The translations under genes were made by a program, and so were the position numbers. Below are positions 30,890 to 41,129 of a stretch of 64,000 bases of DNA, piece after piece (the first letter of the stretch is position 1; every line of letters starts with the position of its first letter). The notes beneath the pieces are model-generated. The model was given only the letters and a program-made list of their open reading frames with translations, was not told the origin of the DNA and ran no database searches. Source of the DNA: Candidatus Pantoea bituminis (GTDB lineage Bacteria > Pseudomonadota > Gammaproteobacteria > Enterobacterales > Enterobacteriaceae); assembly GCF_018842675.1 (NCBI RefSeq), contig NZ_JAGTWO010000004.1, positions 496,001-560,000 on the forward strand, written 5' to 3'.

Positions 30890-31942
30890 TTGGGCATACG
30901 CATACCTGTCACACTTGGGGCGATCGAACCCCTTGCGCTTACACCGTTCAAAGCAAAAAAAATGGCGTTGGTGTGTGAAGGTGGCGGACAACGCGGCATC
31001 TTTACTGCCGGTGTACTAGATGAATTCCAACGCGCTAACTTCAATCCCTTTCACTTAATGCTTGGCACCTCCGCGGGTGCGCAAAACTTGTCAGCATTTG
31101 TCTGCGCGCAACCGGGCTACGCTCGCCGCGTTATTACGCGTTACACCACCAGTAAACACTTTTTTGATCCCCTGCGTTTTGTGCGTGGCGGCAATCTGAT
31201 CGATCTTGATTGGCTCATTGAAACAACCCGCAGTGAATTCCCGCTTGAAATGGCCACTGCGCAAACCCTGTTCAGCAGCGGCCGCGAGTTTTATATGTGT
31301 GCGTGCCGCAGCGACGACTATTCACCGGGCTATTTTGCGCCTACCCGCGACAACTGGCTAAACATCATTAAAGCGTCAAGCGCGATCCCTGGCTTCTACC
31401 GGCTTGGGGTTGATCTTGAAGGCATCAGTTATCTGGATGGCGGTATCAGCGACGCCATTCCGGTGCGGGAAGCGGCGAAGCGCGGCGCAGATACCATTGT
31501 GGTGATACGCACTGTGCCGTCGCAAATGTCTTATACGCCTAAGTGGTTCAAACGGATGGAGCGTTGGTTAGGTGAAAGCGCACTGAAGCCGATGATCCAT
31601 GTGCTTAATCATCATGAGCAGAGTTATCGGGAAATTCAGCAATTCATCGATCAGCCGCCCGATAACTTACGTATTATTGAGATCTTTCCGCCGCGTGCGC
31701 TGGCCAGCAATGCGTTAGGTAGCCGCATATCGTCGCTGAATCAGGATTACCATTTGGGACGTCGTTGTGGTCGCTACTTTCTCGCCACGCTGGGACAATG
31801 GTTGAGTGATGCCGAGCCGTTTATGCAGCATGCGGCGATTACGCCGCCTGCGCCGGTAGCGAACGCGCCGGACACGCGTGCCATCATCACGCCGCCGTTG
31901 GCGGGTAACGACGCCGATTACGATAAAGGATCGCTGGCATGA
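30890..31942 (+). CDS. yjjU: YjjU, patatin-like phospholipase family protein
   Basis: A 350-residue patatin-like protein nearly collinear with E. coli YjjU. The oxyanion motif is EGGGQRGIFTAGVL, the nucleophile Ser is in LGTSAGA and the catalytic Asp is in LDGGISDA. Such enzymes hydrolyse acyl esters of lipids; the physiological substrate is unknown. The start is TTG 30890 (MGIRIPVTLG, as in E. coli) with GAGG at 30878. The stop overlaps yjjV as ATGA. Confidence 0.92.
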   Translation: MGIRIPVTLGAIEPLALTPFKAKKMALVCEGGGQRGIFTAGVLDEFQRANFNPFHLMLGTSAGAQNLSAFVCAQPGYARRVITRYTTSKHFFDPLRFVRGGNLIDLDWLIETTRSEFPLEMATAQTLFSSGREFYMCACRSDDYSPGYFAPTRDNWLNIIKASSAIPGFYRLGVDLEGISYLDGGISDAIPVREAAKRGADTIVVIRTVPSQMSYTPKWFKRMERWLGESALKPMIHVLNHHEQSYREIQQFIDQPPDNLRIIEIFPPRALASNALGSRISSLNQDYHLGRRCGRYFLATLGQWLSDAEPFMQHAAITPPAPVANAPDTRAIITPPLAGNDADYDKGSLA

Positions 31943-32715
31943 GATTTATCGACACCCATTGTCACTTCGATTTCCCGCCCTTCGTTGATGATGCGGAACA
32001 GAGCATCGCCCGCGCCGCCGAAGCGGGCGTAGAAAAAATCATTGTGCCTGCGGTGGATGTCAGCCGTTTCGCCGTGGTGTGCCAGCTGGCTGCCGATCAT
32101 CCGGCGCTCTATGCCGCGTTGGGTCTGCATCCGATTGTAATTGAGTCGCACCAGGATGTGCATCTGGATAAATTGGAAGCCTACCTCAAGCAGCCACCCG
32201 AAAAGCTGGTGGCGATTGGTGAGATCGGATTGGATCTCTATCGCGAGGATCCGCAATTCGACAAGCAAGAGCGTTTGCTGGATGCACAGCTCAGGTTGGC
32301 AAAAAACTACGATCTGCCGGTAATTTTGCATTCACGCCGCACGCACGACAAGCTCGCACTGCATCTGCGCCGCCACGACTTGCCCCGGCGCGGCGTGGTG
32401 CATGGATTTGCTGGCAGCCTGCAGCAGGCGCAGGCGTTTATCAAACTTGGTTACGCTATTGGCGTGGGCGGCACCATTACGTATGAACGCGCCAGTAAAA
32501 CTCGCCAGACCATTGCCCAGTTACCGCTGGAATCGCTGTTACTGGAAACCGATGCACCGGATATGCCGTTAAACGGCTTTCAGGGCCAACCCAATCGTCC
32601 CGAACGGGCACGTCTGGTGTGGGAAACGCTGTGTAGCCTGCGCAATGAATCCCCGCAGCAGATTGCCGATGCACTGTGGCTAAACAGCCAAACGGTATTT
32701 CGGTTCCCCCGCTAA
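31939..32715 (+). CDS. yjjV: YjjV, TatD-family metal-dependent hydrolase
   Basis: A 258-residue TIM-barrel nuclease-like protein of the TatD family (E. coli YjjV, 259 aa). Metal motifs are IDTHCHFDFP, AIGEIGLD, VILHSRR, GVVHGFAGS and LLETDAPD. Its start overlaps the yjjU stop. In E. coli yjjW-yjjI follow it; here the next gene is deoC, so the glycyl-radical pair is absent. Confidence 0.94.
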   Translation: MRFIDTHCHFDFPPFVDDAEQSIARAAEAGVEKIIVPAVDVSRFAVVCQLAADHPALYAALGLHPIVIESHQDVHLDKLEAYLKQPPEKLVAIGEIGLDLYREDPQFDKQERLLDAQLRLAKNYDLPVILHSRRTHDKLALHLRRHDLPRRGVVHGFAGSLQQAQAFIKLGYAIGVGGTITYERASKTRQTIAQLPLESLLLETDAPDMPLNGFQGQPNRPERARLVWETLCSLRNESPQQIADALWLNSQTVFRFPR

Positions 32716-32868
32716 ATCCTAAATGATTGAAATCACTGAATCTTGCTCAGGCAATTCATCTTCTGCTGTGCGGCATACAGCTATAATCCTTCTTTCCCAC
32801 ATTCGGCCCTGTGATTGACTAAGCTGAATACAAATACTGGCACGATTATTCGGCAAATGTGATAATAA

Positions 32869-33017
32869 TAACATTGTCGCTGTTGGCGTATTGTTACGCT
32901 GGCAAGCTGTTATTTGTGATATATATCACTCTATCAGTACCGAATTTGCAGTCTGATCTTACCTTGATGTGACTCTCACCACATAAACCATCGGCTGCAT
33001 TTGTTAGTATTATCACA
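32869..33017 (+). promoter_or_regulatory. deo operon control region with three CRP-like sites
   Basis: TGTGA-N6-TAACA at 32869-32884, TGTGA-N6-TCACT at 32915-32930 and TGTGA-N6-CCACA at 32968-32983 resemble CRP sites. The second and third are 53 bases apart centre to centre, the spacing known at E. coli deoP2, where CytR sits between them. TGTTAGTATTATCACA at 33002-33017 resembles a degenerate DeoR operator and contains possible -10 elements. Confidence 0.65.
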
Positions 33018-33065
33018 TTCACTCGGCCCGCTTGCTGGCCGCGACCGAACCTGTTGGAGAGCATC

Positions 33066-33845
33066 ATGACCGATATTAAAGCGCAAGCACTGCGCGCGCT
33101 GAAACTGATGGATTTAACCACGCTGAATGAAGATGACACCGACGCAAAAGTCATTGCGCTGTGCCATCAGGCGAAGTCACCGGCTGGCAACACGGCCGCG
33201 ATTTGTATCTATCCGCGCTTTATTCCTGTTGCACGCAAAACGCTGCGCGAGCAGGGTACGCCAGAGATTCGCATTGCGACCGTGACCAATTTTCCACACG
33301 GCAATGATGATATCGATATCGCGCTGGCTGAAACCCGCGCCGCCATTGCTTACGGTGCTGATGAAGTCGATGTGGTATTTCCTTACCGTGCGCTGATCGC
33401 CGGCAATACGCAGATCGGTTTCGATCTGGTGAAAGCCTGTAAAGAAGCTTGTGCCGCAGCGGATGTGCTGCTGAAAGTGATTATCGAAACGGGCGAACTT
33501 AAAGAAGAAGCCTTGATTCGTCAGGCTTCTGAAATTGCCATTGATGCGGGTGCAGACTTCATCAAAACCTCAACCGGTAAAGTACCGGTTAACGCGACGC
33601 CGGAAGTGGCGCAGATCATGATGAGTGTCATTCGCGATAAAGGCGTGAAGCAGCAAGTTGGCTTCAAGCCCGCTGGCGGCGTGCGTACGGCGGAAGATGC
33701 TGCGATCTATCTTCAGATAGCGGAAGAGACGCTGGGCGCCGAGTGGGCCGATGCGCGCCATTTCCGCTTTGGTGCTTCCAGCCTGCTGGCTAACCTGCTG
33801 AATACGCTGGGCCATAACAGCGAAACCAGCAAATCCGGTTATTAA
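33066..33845 (+). CDS. deoC: Deoxyribose-phosphate aldolase
   Basis: A 259-residue class I aldolase that splits 2-deoxyribose-5-phosphate to glyceraldehyde-3-phosphate and acetaldehyde. The Schiff-base Lys is in DFIKTSTGK, with a second Lys in GFKPAGGVR. Length equals E. coli DeoC. ATG 33066 follows GGAGAG. It is first in deoC-deoA-deoB-deoD. A short GC hairpin (33852-33870) separates it from deoA. Confidence 0.97.
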   Translation: MTDIKAQALRALKLMDLTTLNEDDTDAKVIALCHQAKSPAGNTAAICIYPRFIPVARKTLREQGTPEIRIATVTNFPHGNDDIDIALAETRAAIAYGADEVDVVFPYRALIAGNTQIGFDLVKACKEACAAADVLLKVIIETGELKEEALIRQASEIAIDAGADFIKTSTGKVPVNATPEVAQIMMSVIRDKGVKQQVGFKPAGGVRTAEDAAIYLQIAEETLGAEWADARHFRFGASSLLANLLNTLGHNSETSKSGY

Positions 33846-33906
33846 TTCTTTAGGCGGTCATTGGCCGCCTTTCTAACACCGACCTTCCCTTTGTAAGGGG
33901 GCTACC

Positions 33907-35234
33907 TTGTTCCTGGCTCAAGAAATCATCCGCAAAAACGTGACGGCCACGCGCTGAGTGAAGAAGAGATTCGCTTTTTCATCAACGGTGTGCGCGATAA
34001 CAGCGTTTCCGAAGGTCAGATTGCCGCGCTGGCGATGACCATCTATTTTCACGATATGACGCTGCCTGAACGTGTGGCGTTAACCATGGCAATGCGTGAT
34101 TCCGGTACGGTATTGAACTGGAAATCACTGAATTTAAATGGTCCGCTGGTCGACAAGCACTCAACCGGCGGCGTAGGTGATGTTACGTCACTGATGCTTG
34201 GCCCCATGGTGGCTGCCTGCGGCGGTTACATTCCGATGATCTCCGGACGCGGCCTTGGGCATACGGGCGGCACACTGGATAAGCTGGAAGCAATTCCCGG
34301 TTTTGACATCTTCCCGAGCGACGATCGCTTCCGCCAGATCATCAAGGAAGTCGGCGTCGCAATTATCGGTCAGACTAATTCACTGGCACCGGCTGACAAA
34401 CGCTTTTACGCCACGCGCGATATCACCGCCACCGTTGACTCTATTCCGCTGATCACCGCGTCGATTCTGGCGAAAAAGCTCGCCGAAGGTTTAGATGCGC
34501 TGGTGATGGATGTGAAAGTCGGTTCTGGTGCTTTCATGCCTACTTACGAAGCCTCGGAAAACCTGGCGCAGGCGATTGTTGGTGTGGCCAATGGCGCGGG
34601 TTGTAAAACCACCGCGCTGCTTACCGATATGAATCAAGTGCTGGCGTCTACCGCCGGGAATGCGCTGGAAGTGCGTGAAGCGGTGCGTTTCCTCACCGGC
34701 CAGCAGCGTAATCCACGCCTGCTGGAAGTGACGCTGGCGCTGTGCAGCGAGATGCTGATCTCGGGCAAACTGGCGGCAGATGACGCCGAAGCGCGTCAAA
34801 AACTGATGCAGGTGCTGGACAACGGCGCTGCTGCGGAGATTTTTGGTCGCATGGTGGCCGCGCAGAAAGGGCCAGTCGACTTTGTTGAGCGTTACGATGC
34901 TTATCTGCCGGCACCCACGCTGAGTAAAGCGGTTTACGCCGATCAGCCCGGTATTGTTAGCAGCATGGATACGCGTGCGCTTGGCATGGCCGTGGTGGGC
35001 ATGGGCGGCGGACGTCAACGGGCCAGCGACAGCATCGATTATAGCGTTGGCCTGAGCGACATGATCATGCTCGGCGAGCGTGCCGATACCGAGCGACCGC
35101 TGGCGGTGATTCATGCCAGCAGCGAAGCTAACTGGCAGCAAGCGGCAAAAGCCCTTAAAGCCGCCATTAAACTCAGCGACAGGGCGCCCGCCGCCACGCC
35201 GGTGGTCTATCGCCGCGTGACTGAAGCCGGTTAA
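33907..35234 (+). CDS. deoA: Thymidine phosphorylase (frameshifted near the start)
   Basis: About 442 residues when repaired, collinear with E. coli DeoA. Phosphorolysis of thymidine gives thymine and deoxyribose-1-phosphate. Conserved blocks include [26 protein letters not shown] and [10 protein letters not shown]. The start is TTG 33907 ([10 protein letters not shown], after AAGGGGG), as in E. coli. The frame breaks at the A run 33934-33938. One extra A gives [19 protein letters not shown] and joins the long frame. This operon gene would hardly be inactive together with deoB, so an error in the sequence is likely. Confidence 0.92.
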
Positions 35235-35326
35235 ATAATACAATCGGTGCCAGCCGCAAAGCATTCGGGTATACTGATCTGATCGCTTTTTTTGACTTGT
35301 CACGCGCACAGGCGCAGGAGACTTGC

Positions 35327-36549
35327 ATGAAACGTGCTTTTATAATGGTTCTCGACTCCTTTGGAATCGGCTCCAGCAAAGACGCTGAAAAATTCGGTGA
35401 CGCAGGTTCAGACACTTTAGGCCATATCGCTGAAGCCTGTTTAAAAGGTGAAGCGGACAAAGGACGCAAAGGTCCGTTGCATCTGCCGAATCTGACCGCA
35501 TTAGGTTTGGGTAAAGCCGCAGAATTATCTACCGGACGCTTCCCGGCTGGCCTTGATCCAGAGGCAAAAATCACTGGCGCTTATGCTTTCGCCAGCGAAC
35601 TCTCTTCCGGTAAAGATACGCCATCTGGCCACTGGGAAATTGCTGGTGTGCCGGTTTTGTTCGACTGGGGTTACTTCAGCGACAAAGAAAACAGTTTCCC
35701 GCAGGAATTGCTGGATAAACTGGTTGAGCGCGCAGAGTTACCGGGCTATCTCGGCAACTGCCACTCATCGGGTACGGTGATCCTCGACCAACTGGGCGAA
35801 GAGCACATGAAATCGGGCAAGCCGATTTTCTACACCTCTGCGGATTCCGTGTTCCAAATCGCTTGTCACGAAGAGACGTTTGGCTTGGATCGCCTCTATG
35901 CGCTGTGTGAAATCGCGCGCGAAGAGTTGACCGAAGGGGGCTATAACATTGGCCGTGTGATTGCTCGTCCGTTTGTGGGCGATAAAGCGGGGCATTTTGA
36001 GCGTACCGGCAATCGCCACGATTTAGCTGTGGAACCGCCATCGGCGACCATGCTGAAAAAACTGGTAGATGAGAAGGGCGGTCACGTGATTTCCGTGGGT
36101 AAAATTGCGGATATTTACGCCGAGCAAGGCATTACCAAAAAGGTTAAAGCCACCGGTCTTGATGCGCTGTTTGATGCCACGATCAAAGAGATGAAGCAAG
36201 CGCCTGATCAATCCATTGTGTTTACTAACTTCGTTGATTTTGACTCAACGTGGGGACATCGTCGTGATGTTGCCGGTTACGCAGGGGGCTGGAGCTGTTT
36301 GATCGTCGTCTGCCGGAGCTAATGGCACTGGTGGAAGAAGATGACATTTTGATCCTGACCGCCGATCACGGCTGCGATCCTACCTGGGAAGGCACTGAAC
36401 ATACGCGCGAGCACATTCCCATTCTGATCTACGGCCCTAAAGTAGAGCCTGGCTCGCTTGGCTACCGCGATACCTTCGCGGATATCGGCCAGACAATTGC
36501 ACACTATTTTGGCCTGTCCAGCATGGACTACGGCAAGAACATGCTGTAA
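35327..36549 (+). CDS. deoB: Phosphopentomutase (frameshifted)
   Basis: About 407 residues when repaired, matching E. coli DeoB. It converts (deoxy)ribose-1-phosphate to the 5-phosphate and belongs to the alkaline phosphatase superfamily. Visible motifs are [19 protein letters not shown] at the start, [10 protein letters not shown] and [18 protein letters not shown] at the metal site. The frame breaks at the G run 36284-36288. One extra G restores [22 protein letters not shown] 35327 has CAGGAG upstream; the 10-residue upstream extension is rejected. Confidence 0.93.
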
Positions 36550-36577
36550 AGCAGCTATTTAAAAAGGATAACGAACA

Positions 36578-37291
36578 ATGGCAACTCCTCACATTAATGC
36601 AGAAATGGGTGATTTCGCGGACGTCGTACTGATGCCTGGCGACCCGCTGCGTGCCAAGCACATTGCAGAAACCTTTCTGGAGAACCCGGTTGAAGTGAAC
36701 AACGTGCGCGGCATGTTGGGTTACACCGGCACGTACAAAGGTCGCAAAATTTCGGTGATGGGTCACGGCATGGGCATTCCGTCTTGCTCGATCTACACCA
36801 AAGAGCTGATCACCGATTTCGGCGTGAAAAAGATTATTCGTGTGGGTTCCTGCGGCGCGGTACGTGCAGATGTGAAACTGCGTGATATCGTGATTGGTAT
36901 GGGTGCATGTACCGATTCGAAAGTGAACCGTATGCGTTTTAAAGATCATGACTTTGCAGCGATTGCTGACTTTGACATGGTGCGCAACGCGGTTGACGCG
37001 GCTAAAAACCTGGGCGTTGATGCGCGCGTAGGTAACATCTTTTCTGCGGATCTTTTCTATACCCCAGATCCACAAATGTTCGACGTGATGGAGAAGTACG
37101 GCATCCTCGGCGTGGAAATGGAAGCGGCGGGCATTTACGGCGTAGCAGCGGAATTTGGCGCTAAAGCGCTGACTATTTGTACCGTTTCTGACCATATTCG
37201 CACGCACGAGCAGACCACTGCGGCTGAGCGTCAGACCACGTTTAACGACATGATTAAGATCGCATTAGAGTCTGTATTGCTGGGCGATTAA
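36578..37291 (+). CDS. deoD: Purine nucleoside phosphorylase
   Basis: A 237-residue hexameric-type purine nucleoside phosphorylase: [20 protein letters not shown], phosphate binding GDPLRAKH and RVGSCGAVR, nucleoside site EMEAAGIYG and TVSDHI with the catalytic Asp. Last gene of the deo operon. AAAAAGGA precedes ATG 36578. A single copy of the multi-hairpin repeat follows the stop. Confidence 0.97.
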   Translation: MATPHINAEMGDFADVVLMPGDPLRAKHIAETFLENPVEVNNVRGMLGYTGTYKGRKISVMGHGMGIPSCSIYTKELITDFGVKKIIRVGSCGAVRADVKLRDIVIGMGACTDSKVNRMRFKDHDFAAIADFDMVRNAVDAAKNLGVDARVGNIFSADLFYTPDPQMFDVMEKYGILGVEMEAAGIYGVAAEFGAKALTICTVSDHIRTHEQTTAAERQTTFNDMIKIALESVLLGD

Positions 37292-37303
37292 TCGCGCGTT
37301 AAG

Positions 37304-37450
37304 TGCGGGGTCGTTTGCCCCCACCTCAGTCCTCCCCACGCGTGGGGAGGAAGATGCTGCAACATGCGAGTATTGAAGCTAAATGTGGCAGCGTCTCCTT
37401 CCCGCTTCGCGGGGAAGGTTGGGATGGGGGACAGCGCGCACCTTCCCTCT
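37304..37450. repeat. Single copy of the multi-hairpin repeat after deoD
   Basis: Same layout and orientation as the copy at 27392: GGGGTCGTTTGCCCCC, a CCTCCCCACGCGTGGGGAGG stem, GATGCTGC...GGCAGCGTCTCC, TTCCCGCTTCGCGGGGAAGG and GGGATGGGGGACAGCGCGCA. It lies between deoD and the PBP2 paralogue. Confidence 0.88.
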
Positions 37451-37578
37451 CGTAACATCTTCATTAAATGACACACTTTTGCCCAGGCTTGTGCATCTTC
37501 GCGCTGGCGCTGTGGGGAGAGCGCTTTATCATTAGCGCGACAACGAATAATAAACACACCGCTAAATAATGCCTCCTG

Positions 37579-39459
37579 ATGAATTTTCGTAATTTCGAAG
37601 CTGAAGAAAAGCTGTTTGTCCGTCGCGCGGCGGCGGCCTTTGCGCTGGTCGTTATCTGTTTTACTGTTCTGGGTATCAACCTGTATCGTTTACAGGTGCG
37701 CGATCACAGCTATTACCAGACGCGATCCAATCAAAACGATATCAAAATGATCCCAATCGCCCCAACGCGCGGGTTAATTTACGATCGCAACGGCATTCCT
37801 TTGGTGCGCAATGTTTCCTGGTACGACATCACGCTGACACCCTATAAAATCAACGATATGCAAGCCACGCTGAAAGCGTTGACGCCACTGGTTGATCTCA
37901 CACCCGACGACCTGGAAAGCTTCCAACGCACGCTGAAACAGAGCAGCCGTTACAAGCCCGTGATCTTGAAATCCGAGCTCACCGACGAACAGGTTGCCCG
38001 TTTCTCAGTAAATCAGTTCAACTTCACTGGCGTTAGTATCGATACTTATCAGGACCGCCAATATCCTTATGGCGCTGATTTAGCGCATGTGCTCGGTTAT
38101 GTCTCTAAAATCAATGATAACGACTACAAACGGCTGAATGCGCAGGGCATAGCGGAAAACTACGCAGCCGATCACAACATCGGCAAGCAGGGAATTGAAG
38201 GGTATTACGAGTCGGTGCTGCACGGTAAAACAGGTTATCAGGAAGTGGAAGTGGATAACCACGGACGCATTGTGCGAGTGCTAAAAGAAGTGCCACCGCT
38301 TGCGGGTAAAAACATTACGCTGACGCTGGATCTGCACCTGCAACAGTATGTTGAAAGCCTGCTTGCGGGTCAGCGTGCGGCGCTATTGATTGAAGATCCT
38401 CATGATGGATCGGTGCTGGCGATGGTTTCCAGCCCCAGCTACGATCCGAATCCTTTCGTCAAAGGCATCAGCTATAAAGCCTATGAAACGCTGCTACAGG
38501 ATAAAAACCTGCCGCTGATCAACCGCGTTACTCAAGGTCTTTATCCTCCGGCCTCGACGGTTAAACCTTATATGGCGATGTCGGCGCTGCTGACAAAAGT
38601 GATTACGCCGCAAACCAGTTTCTTTGGCGCACCAACCTGGACGTTGCCCGGCACCGATCGGCGTTATCGTGACTGGAAAAAGAGCGGTCACGGCATGTTG
38701 GATGTCACTAAAGCGATTGAGGAATCTGCCGACACCTTCTTCTATCAGGTGGCGTTTATGATGGGCATCGACCGTATTCACACCATGCTCAGCCAGTTTG
38801 GTTACGGCAAACCCACCGGCATCGATTTGAACGAAGAGTATAACGGCCTGTTACCGAGCCGTGAATGGAAGCTGAAGGTCCATAAAAAAGGGTGGTATCA
38901 AGGCGATACGGTATCGGTAGGCATTGGGCAAGGCTATTGGATAGCGACGCCGATTCAGATGGTTAAAGCGATGGTCACGCTGATTAACAATGGTCACGTA
39001 ATCGCACCGCATCTGCTGGAGAAAACGCAGCGTGGTAAGCTGGTTGAGATGTATCAACCGAAGCTGCCGCAAGCCCAGGTTGGTGAGGCTAATTCACCTT
39101 ACTGGTCGCTGGTGCGCCACGCGATGTTTGGCATGGCGAATGCGCCAAACGGCACCGGTTATAAATACTTTCACACTGCGCCGTATGGCATTGCAGCCAA
39201 GAGCGGCACCTCGCAGGTGTTTAGCCTAAAACAGAATCAAACCTATAATGCCAAAATGATTCCGGTTCGCTTACGTGACCATATTTTCTACACCGCGTTT
39301 GCGCCATTCAACGATCCCAAAGTGGCAGTTGCCTTGATTCTGGAGAATGGCGGCGGCGAAGGCGTAACGGCCGCACCCGTCATGCGGCAGATTCTTGATC
39401 ACATTTTTATTCCGCCGACCACGCCACCGCCGGTGCAAATGGCGCAGCAGAAGCCATGA
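37579..39459 (+). CDS. Penicillin-binding protein 2 paralogue
   Basis: A 626-residue class B peptidoglycan transpeptidase with PBP2 (MrdA) architecture: an N-terminal membrane anchor (about 18-40), a dimerisation domain and a transpeptidase domain. The active-site Ser is in YPPASTVKP, with ESADTFFYQ as second motif and AKSGTSQVF as KSG. It diverges from E. coli MrdA in many positions and lies alone, without rodA, rlpA or rsfS. It is therefore likely an extra copy comparable to accessory PBP2 proteins in other enterics; this needs the mrdA-rodA locus for proof. A terminator follows at once. Confidence 0.88.
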   Translation: MNFRNFEAEEKLFVRRAAAAFALVVICFTVLGINLYRLQVRDHSYYQTRSNQNDIKMIPIAPTRGLIYDRNGIPLVRNVSWYDITLTPYKINDMQATLKALTPLVDLTPDDLESFQRTLKQSSRYKPVILKSELTDEQVARFSVNQFNFTGVSIDTYQDRQYPYGADLAHVLGYVSKINDNDYKRLNAQGIAENYAADHNIGKQGIEGYYESVLHGKTGYQEVEVDNHGRIVRVLKEVPPLAGKNITLTLDLHLQQYVESLLAGQRAALLIEDPHDGSVLAMVSSPSYDPNPFVKGISYKAYETLLQDKNLPLINRVTQGLYPPASTVKPYMAMSALLTKVITPQTSFFGAPTWTLPGTDRRYRDWKKSGHGMLDVTKAIEESADTFFYQVAFMMGIDRIHTMLSQFGYGKPTGIDLNEEYNGLLPSREWKLKVHKKGWYQGDTVSVGIGQGYWIATPIQMVKAMVTLINNGHVIAPHLLEKTQRGKLVEMYQPKLPQAQVGEANSPYWSLVRHAMFGMANAPNGTGYKYFHTAPYGIAAKSGTSQVFSLKQNQTYNAKMIPVRLRDHIFYTAFAPFNDPKVAVALILENGGGEGVTAAPVMRQILDHIFIPPTTPPPVQMAQQKP

Positions 39460-39484
39460 AAAAGGGGCTTAGCCCCTTTTTTAA
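39459..39484 (+). terminator. Terminator after the PBP2 paralogue
   Basis: AAAGGGGCT and AGCCCCTTT stem with a minimal loop followed by a T run, overlapping the stop codon. It also reaches the end of the convergent gene on the minus strand. Confidence 0.85.
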
Positions 39485-40032
39485 TTAAACCAGCTGCTGG
39501 CTTTTTTGACGCGTGCTTCGCCTTCACTCTTCATCAAGTCATGACCACCTTGAGAAAGATTACGTGTGGCGTCTGCTTCTGACTGCACAACATCCGTACG
39601 GGCTGCACGAGATTTTAGCTCTTGATCAATATATTCATCTTCGCGAGCTACGCGAGCTGCCTCACGTTTAATGGCCAGTTTGCGCTGGTCCAGTTCTAAC
39701 TGGCGCAATTGATCTTCATAACTTTGATCGCGCTTTTTATCTGCTTGATAATCAGCGACTGCCCGAGCTTTATCTGCGGCTACTGTGGCATCACGCTGGC
39801 GCTGACGTTCAGCACGATCTGCGGCAATTTTTGCCTGACGGGCACGTTCCTGACGGGCTTGTGCATCAAATCGTGCCTGGCGAGCATCTTCACGCGATTG
39901 CTCCTCTGCCTTACCCGCATTTTCAGCCGCTGCAACAGCAGCAAGTTGATCTTGTAAGGTCGATGCCTGTGCCTTTATTCCCAGAGAAAGGCTTAACGCC
40001 ATCAGCGGCAAGATGAGTAAGTTTCTTTTCAT
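39481..40032 (-). CDS. Exported charged coiled-coil protein (DUF5384-like)
   Basis: A 183-residue protein with a signal peptide (LLILPLMALSLSLGIKAQAS). A long Ala/Arg/Glu/Gln-rich helical stretch (about 30-150) is predicted to form a coiled coil. It resembles DUF5384 proteins of enterobacteria; function unknown. It is second in a two-gene unit, 9 bases after a glycine-zipper lipoprotein, so a shared envelope role is plausible. Confidence 0.75.
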   Translation of the reverse strand: MKRNLLILPLMALSLSLGIKAQASTLQDQLAAVAAAENAGKAEEQSREDARQARFDAQARQERARQAKIAADRAERQRQRDATVAADKARAVADYQADKKRDQSYEDQLRQLELDQRKLAIKREAARVAREDEYIDQELKSRAARTDVVQSEADATRNLSQGGHDLMKSEGEARVKKASSWFN

Positions 40033-40041
40033 CCTGTCCTC

Positions 40042-40557
40042 TTACGCTTTAACAGGGCAGGAAGTATTAGGTTGAATGCGGGTTTCATTATCTTTGGTCG
40101 AGATAACCACGGCGAGCCCAGATGAAAACTCGCAAGTTTTGCCGACTTGAGTCGAAGTATAAACTTTGGTGCCTTCTTTATAGGTGAGTGAAACACCATC
40201 AACTAAAACTTTATCTTTTACAAAAGAACCTGCCGCCGCACCTGCTGCACCGCCGCCAACCGCACCTGCCGTAGTGCCGAGCGCTGAACGTGATCCCACG
40301 TTATGTCCGACTACGCCACCCGCTACAACACCAAGAATGGCACCAAAGGTCTGCGCGGCCTGTTTATTTTGGGTGTTATCGACAGCCACTTTTGCAGGCA
40401 GGATAGAGATAATATTTACCGTTTTCGTTTCTTGTTTATTATTTAACTGATTTGTTTCGTAAACGTTGGCAGCGTAACTATCTGCATTGTTTTGGCAACC
40501 CGCTAACAGCAGAGGAGATAAGAACGTTAGAATAATTAATTTATTAGGCTTATACAT
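40042..40557 (-). CDS. Glycine-zipper outer-membrane lipoprotein
   Basis: A 171-residue lipoprotein with lipobox LLLAGC (Cys ~20). A glycine-rich 2TM/glycine-zipper segment follows at about 72-110 (FGAILGVVAGGVVGHNVGSR, AGAVGGGAAGAAAGS), like SlyB/Pcp proteins. A beta-rich C-terminus has cysteines in KTCEFSS and TSCPVKA. It is probably anchored in the outer membrane. It is first gene of the pair with the coiled-coil protein downstream. The upstream region is AT-rich. Confidence 0.8.
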   Translation of the reverse strand: MYKPNKLIILTFLSPLLLAGCQNNADSYAANVYETNQLNNKQETKTVNIISILPAKVAVDNTQNKQAAQTFGAILGVVAGGVVGHNVGSRSALGTTAGAVGGGAAGAAAGSFVKDKVLVDGVSLTYKEGTKVYTSTQVGKTCEFSSGLAVVISTKDNETRIQPNTSCPVKA

Positions 40558-41115
40558 TTTAATAACTCCATTTAAGAAAAGTCCGAAATTAATAGCATAA
40601 TTATTTTTTTATGGAATATAGCTTACTAATAATTAGAGGAATTCCTAACGCAATGAATTTAATTTGACTTAATTGAGGATTTTGCGGCGGGGTAAGTGCA
40701 ATCTCTTATGAGTATAAATTTCATTTTATTCATGCATTTGCGATTATGTCATTACATACTAGCGCTTTATGTCCGTTTTTATTTTTACTTAAGTTAAATT
40801 ATGGGCGATGTGGGTTTAATAAATTTCATTGAATTGATGATTTTTTATACAGCGCCAGTTTAAATGACTGGCAGAAAAAAGAATTAAATATATTTGAAGT
40901 ATAAGGTTTTGAAAGCTTCGCCTAATCAATAAGCAACGTCACACGTTGAGCTTCTAATTCAGGTATCAGGCGCATTAGTAAGAGCGATTGTATGTCGAAA
41001 GTTTCCAGGCTCTTACTCAGGTCAAGGCATGAAGACCAGACGTAACGATCTCATTACCCGTGCTGCGGAGCGTAGCAAAAATAGAGGTGGGATAAACATA
41101 AAAACAGCCGGTTAG
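40558..41115. other. AT-rich intergenic region
   Basis: About 560 bases without a convincing gene. It contains the promoter of the lipoprotein gene. A perfect 9-bp inverted repeat, AGTAAGAGC at 40977-40985 and GCTCTTACT at 41009-41017, encloses a 23-base loop. A 28-codon open frame begins at about 41029 but has no clear ribosome binding site. Confidence 0.4.
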
Positions 41116-41129
41116 CTACCGGCTGTTTA
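41098..41129 (-). terminator. Terminator of the PAS chemoreceptor gene
   Basis: On the minus strand AAACAGCCGGT pairs with ACCGGCTGTTT and is followed by TTTATG. The stop codon of the gene lies in the loop region. Confidence 0.8.

Noticed and set aside
33907..36549. deoA and deoB as pseudogenes
   Set aside because: Both are intact apart from one missing base in a homopolymer, in line with nine other such sites; sequencing error is more likely.
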